A DNA stretch of 64,000 bases from the NCBI GenBank assembly GCA_013376985.1, contig JACABB010000026.1, forward strand, positions 16,508 through 80,507, in the 5' to 3' direction. The translations under genes and the position numbers were made by a program. The notes under the pieces were generated by a model. That model did no database searches and was not told the DNA's origin. It saw nothing but the letters and a program-made list of their open reading frames with translations. Below, piece by piece: positions 45,574 to 55,296 of this stretch. This DNA comes from Bacteroidales bacterium. GTDB taxonomy: Bacteria > Bacteroidota > Bacteroidia > Bacteroidales > Tenuifilaceae. Within the stretch, counting starts at the first letter, position 1, and each line of letters begins with the position of its first letter.

Positions 45574-45591
45574 AGTCCGATATTGGGACAA
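45574..45591. promoter_or_regulatory. upstream activator site between precursor and regulator genes
   Basis: AGTCCGATATTGGGACAA (inverted repeat GTCC-N7-GGAC) lies 88 bases upstream of the precursor promoter and about 30 bases before the regulator's ATG. It could activate the precursor unit and, by position over the regulator's own promoter (TATCTTGC at about 45597-45604), control the regulator as well. Confidence 0.7.
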
Positions 45592-45620
45592 TTTAATATC
45601 TTGCATGAAAAACTTATACG

Positions 45621-46988
45621 ATGAGCAAGGCTAATATTTTGGTTATTGATGATGATAAAGATATTCTAGTTGCTTCTGAAGTATTGCTTGAAAATGAAGG
45701 CTTTAACTGTTTTTGTATTCAACACCCTGAGAATAGTAAAAAAATCCTGAACAACAAGGACATATCTATTATTCTCCTTGATATGAACTATTTAAAGGGT
45801 AATACCGATGGACACGAAGGTATCCATTGGCTCGATTTCTTTCTTAAAGAATACCCTGAAATTGTTGTTATACCAATTACTGCATATGTTGATGTTGAAC
45901 TAGCCGTAAACGCTGTAAAGAAAGGTGCCTTCGATTTTTTATTAAAACCTTGGGATAATAGAAAACTTATAAGCATTATCTATTCAGCTCTTCAACTAAG
46001 TAAGAGTTTAAAGGATACTTCACGTTTAAGGCAAATTCAGTCTTTCATTAAGACTGATTCTAATACCAAAACAATTGATATTTTGGGTGAAAGTAAAGAA
46101 ATCAAAAGAGTCCTTGATGCAATTGATAAGGTTTCTGGAACAGAAGCAAATGTAATAATAACAGGCGATAGCGGAACTGGAAAAGATCTAGTTGCAAAGC
46201 AAATACATAATAAATCAAAGCGTAGAGATGAAATATTCTTTAAACTCGATCTGGCATCAATTCATGTTTCCTTATTTGAAAGCGAAATTTTTGGCTACGA
46301 AAAAGGAGCATTTACTGATGCTAAAGAATCAAAGCCTGGAAAAATCGAAATTGCTAATGGTGGTACTCTATTCCTCGATGAGATAACTTCACTGGATCTT
46401 AGTCAGCAATCAAAACTTCTTTCGTTACTTCAAAATAGGAAGATTACCCGAATAGGTTCACTAATCGAGAAGGATATTGATATTAGGCTTATCAGTTCCA
46501 CAAATAAACCAATCAAAGAACTTATAAAATCTGGTTTGTTCCGTGAGGATCTTTATTTCAGGTTAAATACTTTCGAGATACATGTTCCAAGATTATGTGA
46601 GCGAACAGAAGATATCCCTATACTTGCCAACTTTTATATCGAAAAATTTGCTAAACAGTACGAAAAACCTAATCTTAAAATCAACTCAAGAATTTTAAAT
46701 GCTTTTGCAAATTACTCATGGCCTGGAAATGTGAGGGAATTAATTAACATTATTGAAAGGGCTGTCATACTTAGTGATGGGAAAACGTTTGACCTTAAAA
46801 ATATACTACTTTCGGAAAAACAGATCAAATCAATTAATAATTCATCATTAAATATTGCAAATACTGAGGTTAACTTAATATTAAAAGCAATTGAAAAAAA
46901 TGATAGAAATATGACATTAGCAGCAAAAGAACTAGGCTTAACCCGTTCATCTTTTTATCGTAGACTCGAAAAATATGGGATTAAATAG
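45621..46988 (+). CDS. NtrC-family sigma-54-dependent response regulator
   Basis: The 455-residue protein has a receiver domain at about 4-125 with the acceptor Asp54 in IILLDMNY, a sigma-54 AAA+ domain at about 155-385 with Walker A GDSGTGKD (about 184), the loop GAFTDA (about 230; the common Bacteroidota form of GAFTGA), Walker B TLFLDEI (about 248) and arginine-finger region FREDLYFRLN, then a Fis-type helix-turn-helix (LAAKELGLTRSSFYRRLEKY) at the end. It activates sigma-54 promoters from upstream sites. The sites at 45574 and 43338 are the obvious candidates. Its last 14 bases overlap the kinase gene. Confidence 0.93.
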   Translation: MSKANILVIDDDKDILVASEVLLENEGFNCFCIQHPENSKKILNNKDISIILLDMNYLKGNTDGHEGIHWLDFFLKEYPEIVVIPITAYVDVELAVNAVKKGAFDFLLKPWDNRKLISIIYSALQLSKSLKDTSRLRQIQSFIKTDSNTKTIDILGESKEIKRVLDAIDKVSGTEANVIITGDSGTGKDLVAKQIHNKSKRRDEIFFKLDLASIHVSLFESEIFGYEKGAFTDAKESKPGKIEIANGGTLFLDEITSLDLSQQSKLLSLLQNRKITRIGSLIEKDIDIRLISSTNKPIKELIKSGLFREDLYFRLNTFEIHVPRLCERTEDIPILANFYIEKFAKQYEKPNLKINSRILNAFANYSWPGNVRELINIIERAVILSDGKTFDLKNILLSEKQIKSINNSSLNIANTEVNLILKAIEKNDRNMTLAAKELGLTRSSFYRRLEKYGIK

Positions 46989-48321
46989 CTATAGAATAGG
47001 ACTAATAATTAGAATTGTTGGATTACTAATAGTAATGTTAACCTTTTCATTCCTAGTAACTCAATCCAATTGGTTCTTTTCTTCAATTATTATTGGACTT
47101 ACATTAATTATTCTTGTTATTGAATTCTTTAGATACTCGTTTCGTTATAAAAATGATATTGAAAATTTAATCCAATCTTTTGAGGAGAACAACTACCAAT
47201 CAAACATAAGGGTTACAAAGCATAGATCCAAGTACAAAGAGGTTGAAAAAGCGTTTGAGCGTATCCAAAATGTCGTGCAAAAAGTTAGACTTGAAAGAGA
47301 AGTCCAATTCAATTTTCTTAAAATATTAATTGAAAATGTCCCATCTGGTATTATTACCTTGAATAGCGAGAATAAGATTCTGAATGTAAACCAATCAGCA
47401 AAAACTATTCTTAGTATCAGCGATTCCTTTCAGTGGAGTACACTAGAAAATAGATACCCTCTATTCGCAAACCAGATTAAATCGAATAATCCTGTAAATA
47501 ACGAGTTAATAAACCTGAATGAAAGCAAGGATACAATTCAACTATCATACTCTATATCAACTATTAAACTACAAAATGATTTAATTAAAATCATTAGTTT
47601 TCAAAACATTAAAACTGTTCTCGACCAGAGTGAAATGCAGGCATGGAATAATTTGATTAGAACAATGACTCACGAGATAATGAATTCAGTTACTCCAATA
47701 ATCTCGCTTGCTGAATCAGGATTACAAATATTAAGTAACGATAGAAATTCTGAGAATCCATTAAAATTTACTGAGAAAAATCTTGATCATTTGAACAAGT
47801 CCTTTTCTTCAATCTATAACAAAAGTTTGTGGTTAAAGGAATTTGTTGAGAATTACCGAAAATTGATTAGAATACCACAGCCAACTCTTAAAGACATAAA
47901 TCTTGCCGATATTATTAACAGTTGCGTTCAAAATTTTTCGGAAATATTCAAAAAAGAAAATATAGAAGTGAAAAATAATCTCAATAATGTTATAGCCAAT
48001 ATCGATCCCAATCTAATTGAGCAGGTAATAAATAATATTCTTAAAAATAGTATTGATGCTTTAAAGAAGCGCAGTAATAAAAGAATTGAGATTATTATCG
48101 AAGAAAATAATAACAGACCACTTATTAAATTCATTGATAATGGAGAAGGTATAAAGCCTGAAAATTGCTCTAAAATTTTTATCCCTTTTTTTACTACCAA
48201 AGAAACTGGCTCTGGAATTGGACTAAGTCTTTCTCGTCAAATAATGAGATTGCATGAAGGAACCTTAACCTTTGAATCAAATCCAGGTGTTAAGACCGTT
48301 TTTACACTACAATTTGCCTAA
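46975..48321 (+). CDS. sensor histidine kinase partner of the NtrC-type regulator
   Basis: The 448-residue protein has two membrane helices close together (about 8-28 and 33-52) with almost no periplasmic loop, so it probably senses within the membrane or with a partner. A short HAMP/PAS-like segment follows (about 60-210). The H-box is RTMTHEIMNSVTPIISLAE with His near 233, and the ATPase domain has NNILKNSIDAL, DNGEGI and GSGIGLSLSRQ. The start codon lies inside the regulator gene, so translation is coupled and the two form one signalling pair. Kinases of this layout often sit beside MacB-type transport genes in the phylum. Confidence 0.9.
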   Translation: MGLNSYRIGLIIRIVGLLIVMLTFSFLVTQSNWFFSSIIIGLTLIILVIEFFRYSFRYKNDIENLIQSFEENNYQSNIRVTKHRSKYKEVEKAFERIQNVVQKVRLEREVQFNFLKILIENVPSGIITLNSENKILNVNQSAKTILSISDSFQWSTLENRYPLFANQIKSNNPVNNELINLNESKDTIQLSYSISTIKLQNDLIKIISFQNIKTVLDQSEMQAWNNLIRTMTHEIMNSVTPIISLAESGLQILSNDRNSENPLKFTEKNLDHLNKSFSSIYNKSLWLKEFVENYRKLIRIPQPTLKDINLADIINSCVQNFSEIFKKENIEVKNNLNNVIANIDPNLIEQVINNILKNSIDALKKRSNKRIEIIIEENNNRPLIKFIDNGEGIKPENCSKIFIPFFTTKETGSGIGLSLSRQIMRLHEGTLTFESNPGVKTVFTLQFA

Positions 48322-48369
48322 TCAATTTCTTGCAATAGGTCTAAAAGCAACTTATAATTCGATTTCAAT

Positions 48370-49542
48370 CTATAAAAAAAACTCTGATGCTGACGTAAAA
48401 ACTTTTTCAAAACTCTTATCAACTTGTAAACAACTTGAATTATTTAATATTGGGAAAGGTATCTCGTGTGAATAATCGTAAGGAAAATCAAAAACTTCAA
48501 CCATATTCTTTACGCGATGTTTTATACATGAGAATGTTGATTGGATGTATTTTGCAGGTATAACCTGATCTTTTTTCAAAGCAATTATCCTTATTCTCTC
48601 GTTAAAGCCCTGAAAAACATTATTCCTAAAAGTTCTTAAACTTTCAGGCGCAAGCATAGCTCTAAAAGCATTCCCCAATTGACTATTCTTTATGTAAGTG
48701 GAGAAAGGGGTGGATGTTTTTAATTCATTTACAAAATCTCCTAAATAATACTTTCTTAAACTAATAAAAGCATTACTATCCATTATTAACTTAGAAGTTC
48801 CTTGCATTTGGCTAAAAAGGGCTCCACCACAGAAAAGAAATAGTTTTGAATCTGCTAGTAAATTCTTTGGGTTAGCAATAAAAAGAATTTGAGAAAGAAA
48901 CGCCCCAATTGAATATGCAAAAAAATCGACATGAGCATTAGGTGCTATAAATGGATGTTCGCCTTGTTTTATTTTTTGCAATAAATCAACAATATCCTCT
49001 GCACTTTGTCGTCCCGATCTGAAAAAACGAAGAGGCTCTTCTGAAAGACGCTCACTTAATGCCACATTGGCAAAAGTTGAAAATTTTAAATTATTATCAT
49101 TATGCCGATGATTTAATAGAGTCATCATTGCTCTAGGATTACCCCACGATTCTGGGCATCGATTCATATGAAACGATATTGGGAATAGGATTACCGGTCG
49201 ATTTGTCTTTTCGGCTAAGTAGTAAGCCCAAGGCAAGTATTTGAGCCAACTCTTTTCGTTCAAACCGTGTAAAAGGATAATTGCATTATTGTATTTTGAA
49301 TTACCTTTTGGAATAAAAACTGGGTACGAAAAAGATTCATTTTCTTTAATCCCTTTATCATTTAACACAATTGCTTGCTTTGAATTATATGAATCATATT
49401 CGTCCTCAAAAGGAAATACTAAACTTGTATTAGAGGTAAAATACTGATTCCTAATTTCAATGTTTGAGTTCTCGATGCTATTGATTTCCCTTTTCAAATT
49501 AAATAGGGATTTTAGTTCATTGAACTTATTGGTGAACTCCAT
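48370..49542 (-). CDS. alpha/beta-hydrolase-fold protein, DUF6051-like
   Basis: The 390-residue protein has an alpha/beta-hydrolase core: YNNAIILLHGLNEKSWLKYL (about 90-110, oxyanion region), a conserved stretch FPISFHMNRCPESWGNPRAM, the nucleophile elbow DFFAYSIGAFLS (Ser near 215) and a late His region (FPYDYSHEIPFP). No signal sequence is visible. I believe it belongs to DUF6051; its substrate is unknown. It is convergent with the kinase gene. Whether it belongs to the peptide locus is uncertain: it lacks the operator motif. Confidence 0.7.
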   Translation of the reverse strand: MEFTNKFNELKSLFNLKREINSIENSNIEIRNQYFTSNTSLVFPFEDEYDSYNSKQAIVLNDKGIKENESFSYPVFIPKGNSKYNNAIILLHGLNEKSWLKYLPWAYYLAEKTNRPVILFPISFHMNRCPESWGNPRAMMTLLNHRHNDNNLKFSTFANVALSERLSEEPLRFFRSGRQSAEDIVDLLQKIKQGEHPFIAPNAHVDFFAYSIGAFLSQILFIANPKNLLADSKLFLFCGGALFSQMQGTSKLIMDSNAFISLRKYYLGDFVNELKTSTPFSTYIKNSQLGNAFRAMLAPESLRTFRNNVFQGFNERIRIIALKKDQVIPAKYIQSTFSCIKHRVKNMVEVFDFPYDYSHEIPFPILNNSSCLQVDKSFEKVFTSASEFFL

Positions 49543-49703
49543 TTTCTTTTTTATTGCAAAGCTACGACAACAAGCACCAGCAAAGCAAATAAGAGGGTTA
49601 TTACGTAAGGAATTGGGTCGAAAATATTAATAGCGGGGTGAATTCTAAAATGTAGGGGTAGTTTTGGTACGTACTCTTCTCTTCTTTATTTAAGTTGATT
49701 AGC

Positions 49704-49711
49704 TAACTTTG
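49704..49711 (+). promoter_or_regulatory. -7 element of the LytTR gene
   Basis: TAACTTTG followed by C matches TAnnTTTGC. Transcription from it would begin about nine bases before the ATG at 49727, so the in-frame TTG at 49709 cannot be the start. Confidence 0.5.
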
Positions 49712-49726
49712 CAGGTAGATTATATA

Positions 49727-50593
49727 ATGATGTTAGACACCCAGAAACCTATTCCAGCCTATTTAACCGATAAGGGAAATATTGTACGACTGATAATACT
49801 CACGGCACTATTTGCATTGGTTTTTATCAATATTTACGCACCTTTTGGTGTTGAGACTTGGTATAATGTAACAAAATGGGAATTGCTGGCCTACTCAAGC
49901 CTTGTAATTCTAACGGGTGTGCTCGTTGTTGTTATAAGCCGGGTTTTAATGTACCAGATATCTAAAAAACACATCTTATTTCTGTGGCATTATTTAATAT
50001 GGGTATTTGCCGAGGTATTTTTTATGGCTGTGTTCTATACTCTTTTCGAGAAGTTATTTTTACATGATGTTCGGTTTGTTGGTGATATATTCCAAGCATC
50101 AATAAAAAATACAGCACTTGTAATTCTTCTGCCTTACTCTATTCTCTGGTTGTACTTTTCATGGAGGGAGAAAAAAATTCAGCTAATTCAACTAACCGAA
50201 AATCGACCAATATCGGAGACCTCCAAAAATATGCTTCCTTTTCACGATGAGAAAGGGGAATTACGCTTCTCAATCAAACTTGAGAATTTTATATACCTCG
50301 AATCAGCAGATAATTACGTAAATATCTACTATCTTGATAAGGATAAAACCGCAAGGTTTACTCTTAGGAACAACATAAAACGGTTAGAAGAATCTTTAAA
50401 GCAAACTAGAATAATCCGATGCCATCGCTCATATATGGTAAATTTTGATAAGGTAAAAATCCTTCGGAAGGATAAAAACGATTTATGGTTAGAACTTGAT
50501 ATGCCTAATGCAATAGATCTACCTGTATCAAAGACTTATATTGAAAATGTTATGGAGACGTTTGCTAAATTCTGCCTTTCGGGTAATAGTTAG
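49727..50593 (+). CDS. membrane-bound LytTR-family transcriptional regulator
   Basis: I chose the ATG at 49727 (288 aa; another ATG follows at once). Four hydrophobic helices occupy about residues 20-150 (LIILTALFALVFINIYAPFG, then LLAYSSLVILTGVLVVVISR). A LytTR DNA-binding domain follows at about 190-285 (YLESADNYVNIYYLDKDKTA, then LKQTRIIRCHRSYMVN). Such one-protein regulators bind direct repeats at promoters and may sense a membrane signal directly. Its target genes are not evident. Confidence 0.85.
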   Translation: MMLDTQKPIPAYLTDKGNIVRLIILTALFALVFINIYAPFGVETWYNVTKWELLAYSSLVILTGVLVVVISRVLMYQISKKHILFLWHYLIWVFAEVFFMAVFYTLFEKLFLHDVRFVGDIFQASIKNTALVILLPYSILWLYFSWREKKIQLIQLTENRPISETSKNMLPFHDEKGELRFSIKLENFIYLESADNYVNIYYLDKDKTARFTLRNNIKRLEESLKQTRIIRCHRSYMVNFDKVKILRKDKNDLWLELDMPNAIDLPVSKTYIENVMETFAKFCLSGNS

Positions 50594-50611
50594 CACTATT
50601 AACTAATTAAC

Positions 50612-50718
50612 GCATGTTCAACGGAAGGTGTAATCCAGAGCGGAGCGAAGGATATAATTACTTATAAAACAGATGGTTGCTTTCAGCGAATCTTTCGGAT
50701 TTTACTCCGTTCAGCATA
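50612..50718. repeat. palindromic intergenic element
   Basis: ATGTTCAACGGAAGGTGTAA (from 50613) and the reverse complement of the segment ending at about 50718 (ATGCTGAACGGAGTAAAATC) are the two arms. The middle contains CCAGAGCGGAGCGAAGGAT, a string I know from intergenic hairpins in many Bacteroidota. No coding potential. Confidence 0.6.
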
Positions 50719-50796
50719 ACAAAACAACAATCTAATGGTAAACTGATAATCAAAGCATTATGCTTACATTGAGTTCATATTAATTATCTTTTCAAC

Positions 50797-52203
50797 CTAT
50801 TTCAATTCAAGTTCTAACATCTGATTTAATGATTCCTCGCTTATCCTTTTGGCAATTATTTTCTTATTTTTATCGAGTACGTAGATAACGGGGGTTGAGT
50901 AGATATCGAAAAGTTTTCTAAAATTAGAATTTTGAGCAGGATCCCAAACATTTATCCAGTTAAGCTGATTCTTAGTGATATATTCAACAACTTCTGGTTG
51001 ATTTCCTTGGGTGTAAACTGCATAAACCTCTAAACCCTTACTCTTAAACTTATCGTATATTTTTTTTAGTTCTGGGGTAACCTTCTTGCAATGGCTACAG
51101 CTAGAATCCCAAAAGTAAACAACGGTTATCTTAGTCTTAATATCGCTAATTTTCCTAGTAATTCCTACCATATCAGGTAGCGATAGGTTTGGGCATTGAT
51201 TTCCAATTAGATTGGGTTTTAACGCCGTTACACGTTCTTGTATCTTTTCAATCAATTTCTTATCAGCCCACCATGCTTGACCCGATAAATAGTACTTTTC
51301 AGCAAGGCTAACAAATACTGCATCAAAACCCATAATATTTGATGTGGAAAACTTATTTACTAAAAAAGATACTAAATACTGAAATACCTCTTTATTAGAT
51401 CTTGATATTTCAATCAACTTAATTGCTTCTGGAGTAATGCTATCAGGCGTTGGGATTAAAACTCTATCAAAGAACGTGTTTAATCGCGTTTCAAGAATTG
51501 GAGTACGAAGTAGCCTAGGATCTGCTACAGGTATATTATCAAAGAAATGTTCCTTATTATACCTATAACTCAATACCCATTTTAGCGAATCAACATTTTT
51601 AGTGTTTGCTGGTATCTTAAATTCAGGCATTTCAACATTTTTCATCGATTTAGCAATGAGTGAAAATAATGTATTGGGATAATCCTTAATAATACCATCC
51701 CAATAGTCATTAACCTTTTTATCCAACGCTTTAATCTTATCTTGAATAATTTTAACTGAATCGGGTTTTGCTGACACTGCTTTAAATTTATCCTGATATT
51801 CTTTTGCAAAACCCTGTTGTTCAATCATAAAACGCTGATAATCGGCAAAAGCACTATTTTCCTTTGAATTTGTAAAAGATAAATTATCTACTAAATTCTT
51901 TAAAGAGGTTTTAACCTCAAATCGCTGATTGTCTCCAACCAGTATTTCAAAATAAGTTTTTGTAGGTAGAATTACTAAATATATTCCCTTTTTTAGGGTC
52001 GAGTCTCCTTGAAAGACAGCAATCCCTTCGGAGTTCATTTTAACAGTATCCTGAACAAATTTCTTCTCCCCATAATGATAACCCAAAAGAATTGTTGAAT
52101 CCTTAATCCCATCAATCTGGATTACAATTTTATGACCTTGAGCAAAGAGATTGCTACAGATATTTGTAATACAGATGGTTAAAATGAAAGCAATTTTTCT
52201 CAT
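50797..52203 (-). CDS. TlpA-type thioredoxin-fold protein with DUF4369/DUF5106 domains
   Basis: The 468-residue protein starts with a signal sequence (cleavage after NLFAQ, near residue 22). A DUF4369-like beta domain spans about 25-115, a helical DUF5106-like domain about 120-320, and a C-terminal thioredoxin fold about 325-465 with the active site CSHC in VYFWDSSCSHCKKVTPELKK. It is a periplasmic thiol oxidoreductase, probably a reductase for cytochrome or envelope thiols as in other TlpA/ResA proteins. A TTG-free ATG start is clear, and it stands alone. Confidence 0.88.
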   Translation of the reverse strand: MRKIAFILTICITNICSNLFAQGHKIVIQIDGIKDSTILLGYHYGEKKFVQDTVKMNSEGIAVFQGDSTLKKGIYLVILPTKTYFEILVGDNQRFEVKTSLKNLVDNLSFTNSKENSAFADYQRFMIEQQGFAKEYQDKFKAVSAKPDSVKIIQDKIKALDKKVNDYWDGIIKDYPNTLFSLIAKSMKNVEMPEFKIPANTKNVDSLKWVLSYRYNKEHFFDNIPVADPRLLRTPILETRLNTFFDRVLIPTPDSITPEAIKLIEISRSNKEVFQYLVSFLVNKFSTSNIMGFDAVFVSLAEKYYLSGQAWWADKKLIEKIQERVTALKPNLIGNQCPNLSLPDMVGITRKISDIKTKITVVYFWDSSCSHCKKVTPELKKIYDKFKSKGLEVYAVYTQGNQPEVVEYITKNQLNWINVWDPAQNSNFRKLFDIYSTPVIYVLDKNKKIIAKRISEESLNQMLELELK

Positions 52204-52380
52204 TGAATTGATATTTACTTAATTTCAATAAATTTTATAGAATCAAAATGTATTCCAAAAAAGTAATCAAAAATAGCAATAAAATTGTTTGATTCTTTTC
52301 ACCTTACAGTGTCATTTCTTTCATTTTAATCAACAATTCTGGTTAAAAACTGTTAAATCACTATATCAAATAAAAATCAA

Positions 52381-54387
52381 ATGAGTGTTTTTTCAAATAG
52401 GTTAGCATCCGAAACAAGTTCATATTTACTTCAACACGCAACAAATCCTGTTGATTGGTATCCTTGGGGTGATGAGGCTTTCAACAAAGCAAAGGCAGAA
52501 AATAAACTTGTACTAGTTAGTATTGGATATAGCAGCTGCCATTGGTGTCATGTTATGGAACGCGAAGCTTTCTCAAATACAGAGGTGACCGAGTTTATGA
52601 ATAATAATTTTGTGAATATAAAGGTTGATAGGGAAGAAAGACCCGATATCGATCAAATATATATGAATGCAGTGCAAATTATTAATAGAAATGGTGGATG
52701 GCCTTTGAACTGCTTTACTCTCCCAAATGGAAAGCCTGTTTTTGGTGGTACTTATTTTTCAGTTAAAGATTGGTTAGATGTACTTAAAAATCTGAATAAT
52801 ACATGGATTAATGATTCAAATCGGATTATTGATGTAGCTGAAGAATTATCGCTAAGCGTTGGGGGAACAGAAGTGATTAGGTTTAAACGAGATATTGACA
52901 CTTTTTCTACCGATATGCTTAAAAATTACTCTAATTCTTTAAAAAAACTATTTGATAGAAGAAATGGAGGGATTAAAGGTGCTCCTAAATTTCCCATGCC
53001 CGGATTATTGGATTATCTCCTTGAATATGCTTATCATTTGCCTGATAAAGAAATGCTTGATTATGTTTTTTTATCTCTCAATAGAATTGCATCAGGCGGT
53101 ATATATGATCATTTAGGAGGTGGTTTTTCTCGCTATACGGTTGACGAAAACTGGCATATTCCACATTTTGAGAAAATGTTATATGATAATGCTCAATTGA
53201 TTTCAATATACTCAAAAGCGTATCGGATAAATCCGGACAAACAGTACTTAGACGTTGTAAAACATTCAATAAATTTTGTAATCAACGAATTAAGAGCCCC
53301 CGAAGGGGGTTTCTATTCCTCTTATGATGCCGACAGCGAAGGTCATGAAGGCACTTATTACATATGGACAAAGCAAGAACTCGAAGCAATTTTAAAAGAG
53401 GATGCAGAACTTTTCTCAGTCGCTTACGGTGTGACTGCAACTGGTAATTTCAATCAAAGTAATGTTCTTCTTAGATCTGCATCAAACGAGCAGCTTGCAA
53501 ATATTTTTTCATTTGATATTCAAACCGTTGAATCAAAAATTTTGCAAGCAAAACAAAAACTTGCTGAACATCAAAAATTTAGAATAAAACCTGGGCTGGA
53601 TGATAAAATCATTCTATCGTGGAATAGTTTAATGATTTCAGCACTTACCGAAGCGTATATTTCTTTTGGTGAAGCAAATTATCTTGAAGCTGCCATTGGA
53701 TGTGCTAATTACATTCAGGAATATCATTATTCTGATAATCAATTAAAACGAGTTTACTGTAAAGGTAAACTTGCCATTAATTGCCTGCTGGAAGATTATG
53801 CTCATCTTATAAAAGCATACATATCAATTTACAAAATCACTTTTGATATGAAATGGTTAAATAAAGTCGATTTGCTTCTAAGCAAGGTAATTGAAAGTTT
53901 TTACGACGAATCATCAGGCATGTTTTTTTATGCTCCAACAATTGAAAATAAACTAATTGCAAGAAAAATGGATTTAACCGATGGTGTAATTCCATCATCA
54001 GGATCTGTTATGGCTCAATCGCTATTTGAACTCGGCACTTTACTTAAAAAGGACGAATACATCCGGATGTCGAATCAAATGCTTGCAAATATTACTGACT
54101 CGCTAGAACATGGAGGGCCATACGTATTCGGTTGGGCTAAGCTTGTGCTTATGCAACAATTATCCTCTATTTATTTAACTATCAACCCAAGCATACATAA
54201 AATTCAATTCAACCAAATACTTAGCAAAGTACTGTGTTCAACAATATTTACATCTGTTAATAGTTCATCCACAGCACAATGTAAAGATGATATAAACAAT
54301 ATTAAAATCTGTATAGGTAAATCATGCTACCCAACATCTTCGGATACCGATTACTATGTAAATTTAATAAACTCTACTAAAATTTAA
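52381..54387 (+). CDS. DUF255 thioredoxin-like protein with six-hairpin glycosidase fold (YyaL/SSP411 family)
   Basis: The 668-residue cytoplasmic protein has the family's N-terminus ([20 protein letters not shown], then WYPWGDEAF) and thioredoxin-like site CHWC (Cys53, Cys56) followed by [10 protein letters not shown]. The larger C-terminal part is an alpha/alpha toroid related to N-acylglucosamine 2-epimerase, with [28 protein letters not shown] and the Asp-rich [17 protein letters not shown]. Function in bacteria is not established. It is followed by an aminotransferase gene after 71 bases. Confidence 0.9.
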   Translation: MSVFSNRLASETSSYLLQHATNPVDWYPWGDEAFNKAKAENKLVLVSIGYSSCHWCHVMEREAFSNTEVTEFMNNNFVNIKVDREERPDIDQIYMNAVQIINRNGGWPLNCFTLPNGKPVFGGTYFSVKDWLDVLKNLNNTWINDSNRIIDVAEELSLSVGGTEVIRFKRDIDTFSTDMLKNYSNSLKKLFDRRNGGIKGAPKFPMPGLLDYLLEYAYHLPDKEMLDYVFLSLNRIASGGIYDHLGGGFSRYTVDENWHIPHFEKMLYDNAQLISIYSKAYRINPDKQYLDVVKHSINFVINELRAPEGGFYSSYDADSEGHEGTYYIWTKQELEAILKEDAELFSVAYGVTATGNFNQSNVLLRSASNEQLANIFSFDIQTVESKILQAKQKLAEHQKFRIKPGLDDKIILSWNSLMISALTEAYISFGEANYLEAAIGCANYIQEYHYSDNQLKRVYCKGKLAINCLLEDYAHLIKAYISIYKITFDMKWLNKVDLLLSKVIESFYDESSGMFFYAPTIENKLIARKMDLTDGVIPSSGSVMAQSLFELGTLLKKDEYIRMSNQMLANITDSLEHGGPYVFGWAKLVLMQQLSSIYLTINPSIHKIQFNQILSKVLCSTIFTSVNSSSTAQCKDDINNIKICIGKSCYPTSSDTDYYVNLINSTKI

Positions 54388-54458
54388 ATGGCAGATATTG
54401 AATGTTCTTTTTGGCTATTATAGCTATTTTTGAATTTAAATCATTTACTAATTCAGAC

Positions 54459-55295
54459 ATGACAAACCACCTCAATTTAACTGAAAAATTTATTTCATTC
54501 AATGAATCAATTCTATCTGTGGTTGATTTTAACTACACATACTCTGACTCTGATAAAGTTATATATGAGGTGATTAGAGTTATTAACTCTACCCCTATTT
54601 TCTTGGAACTTCATCTTAACAGGCTCTATAATTCAATAAAGTTGATGGATTTCATTGCTCCCGAAAGAAGTTTTATTACAAAAAAGATTATCGATTTACT
54701 TAAAGCAAACCCCATTACTGAGAACAACATTCGAATTTCATTGGTTTACAAATCATTTTCAAAACCAGATCTACTCATTTACTTTATTCCCAGCACCTAC
54801 CCTACCGATAATCAAAAAACGAATGGTATTAATATTAAAACCCTTAAAGCCAACAGAGATAATCCAAATGCCAAAATTGAAAATATTAATCTTAGGGTAA
54901 ATGCTAATGCCATTATTAAAGAAACCGGGTGCTATGATGTTCTCCTTATAAATAAAGATGGTTATATCACTGAGGGAAGTCGCTCCAATGTTATGTTTAT
55001 TAAAAACAATTATCTAATTAGCGCTCCTTTAAAAATGATTTTGGCGGGGATTTCGCGTCAGGTAGTTGTAAATGCAGCGAAAGACATTGGAATACAGGTT
55101 AAAGAAGAATTAATTACTGCTGATGAAATTTCATCATTTGATGGTGCTATACTAACAGGTACCTCGCCCGGAATACTGCCAATTGCTTCAATTGATAACC
55201 ATATATTTAGAGTTGAATTACCTTTAATAATTTCTTTGACCAAGCAATATTATAATGCTGTTGCTAGGGACATTTCAAATTTTAAAGCTTCCTAA
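54459..55295 (+). CDS. class IV aminotransferase (BCAT / ADC lyase family)
   Basis: The ATG at 54459 (278 aa) gives the usual N-terminus; a longer frame from 54402 adds a hydrophobic stretch that overlaps a possible -7 element (TATTTTTG). Fold-type IV features: a catalytic Lys in INIKTLKANRDNP near 132, the Glu in GYITEGSRSNVMFI near 175, and PLKMILAGISRQVV near 198. It acts on branched-chain or D-amino acids or aminodeoxychorismate; the sequence does not decide. The next gene follows after one base and encodes an omega-amidase-like enzyme, suggesting a linked transamination/deamidation step. Confidence 0.88.
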   Translation: MTNHLNLTEKFISFNESILSVVDFNYTYSDSDKVIYEVIRVINSTPIFLELHLNRLYNSIKLMDFIAPERSFITKKIIDLLKANPITENNIRISLVYKSFSKPDLLIYFIPSTYPTDNQKTNGINIKTLKANRDNPNAKIENINLRVNANAIIKETGCYDVLLINKDGYITEGSRSNVMFIKNNYLISAPLKMILAGISRQVVVNAAKDIGIQVKEELITADEISSFDGAILTGTSPGILPIASIDNHIFRVELPLIISLTKQYYNAVARDISNFKAS

Positions 55296-55296
55296 A

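Noticed and set aside
46309..46326. Loss of sigma-54 activation because the loop reads GAFTDA
   Set aside because: GAFTDA is common in NtrC-type proteins of Bacteroidota, and all other AAA+ motifs are intact.
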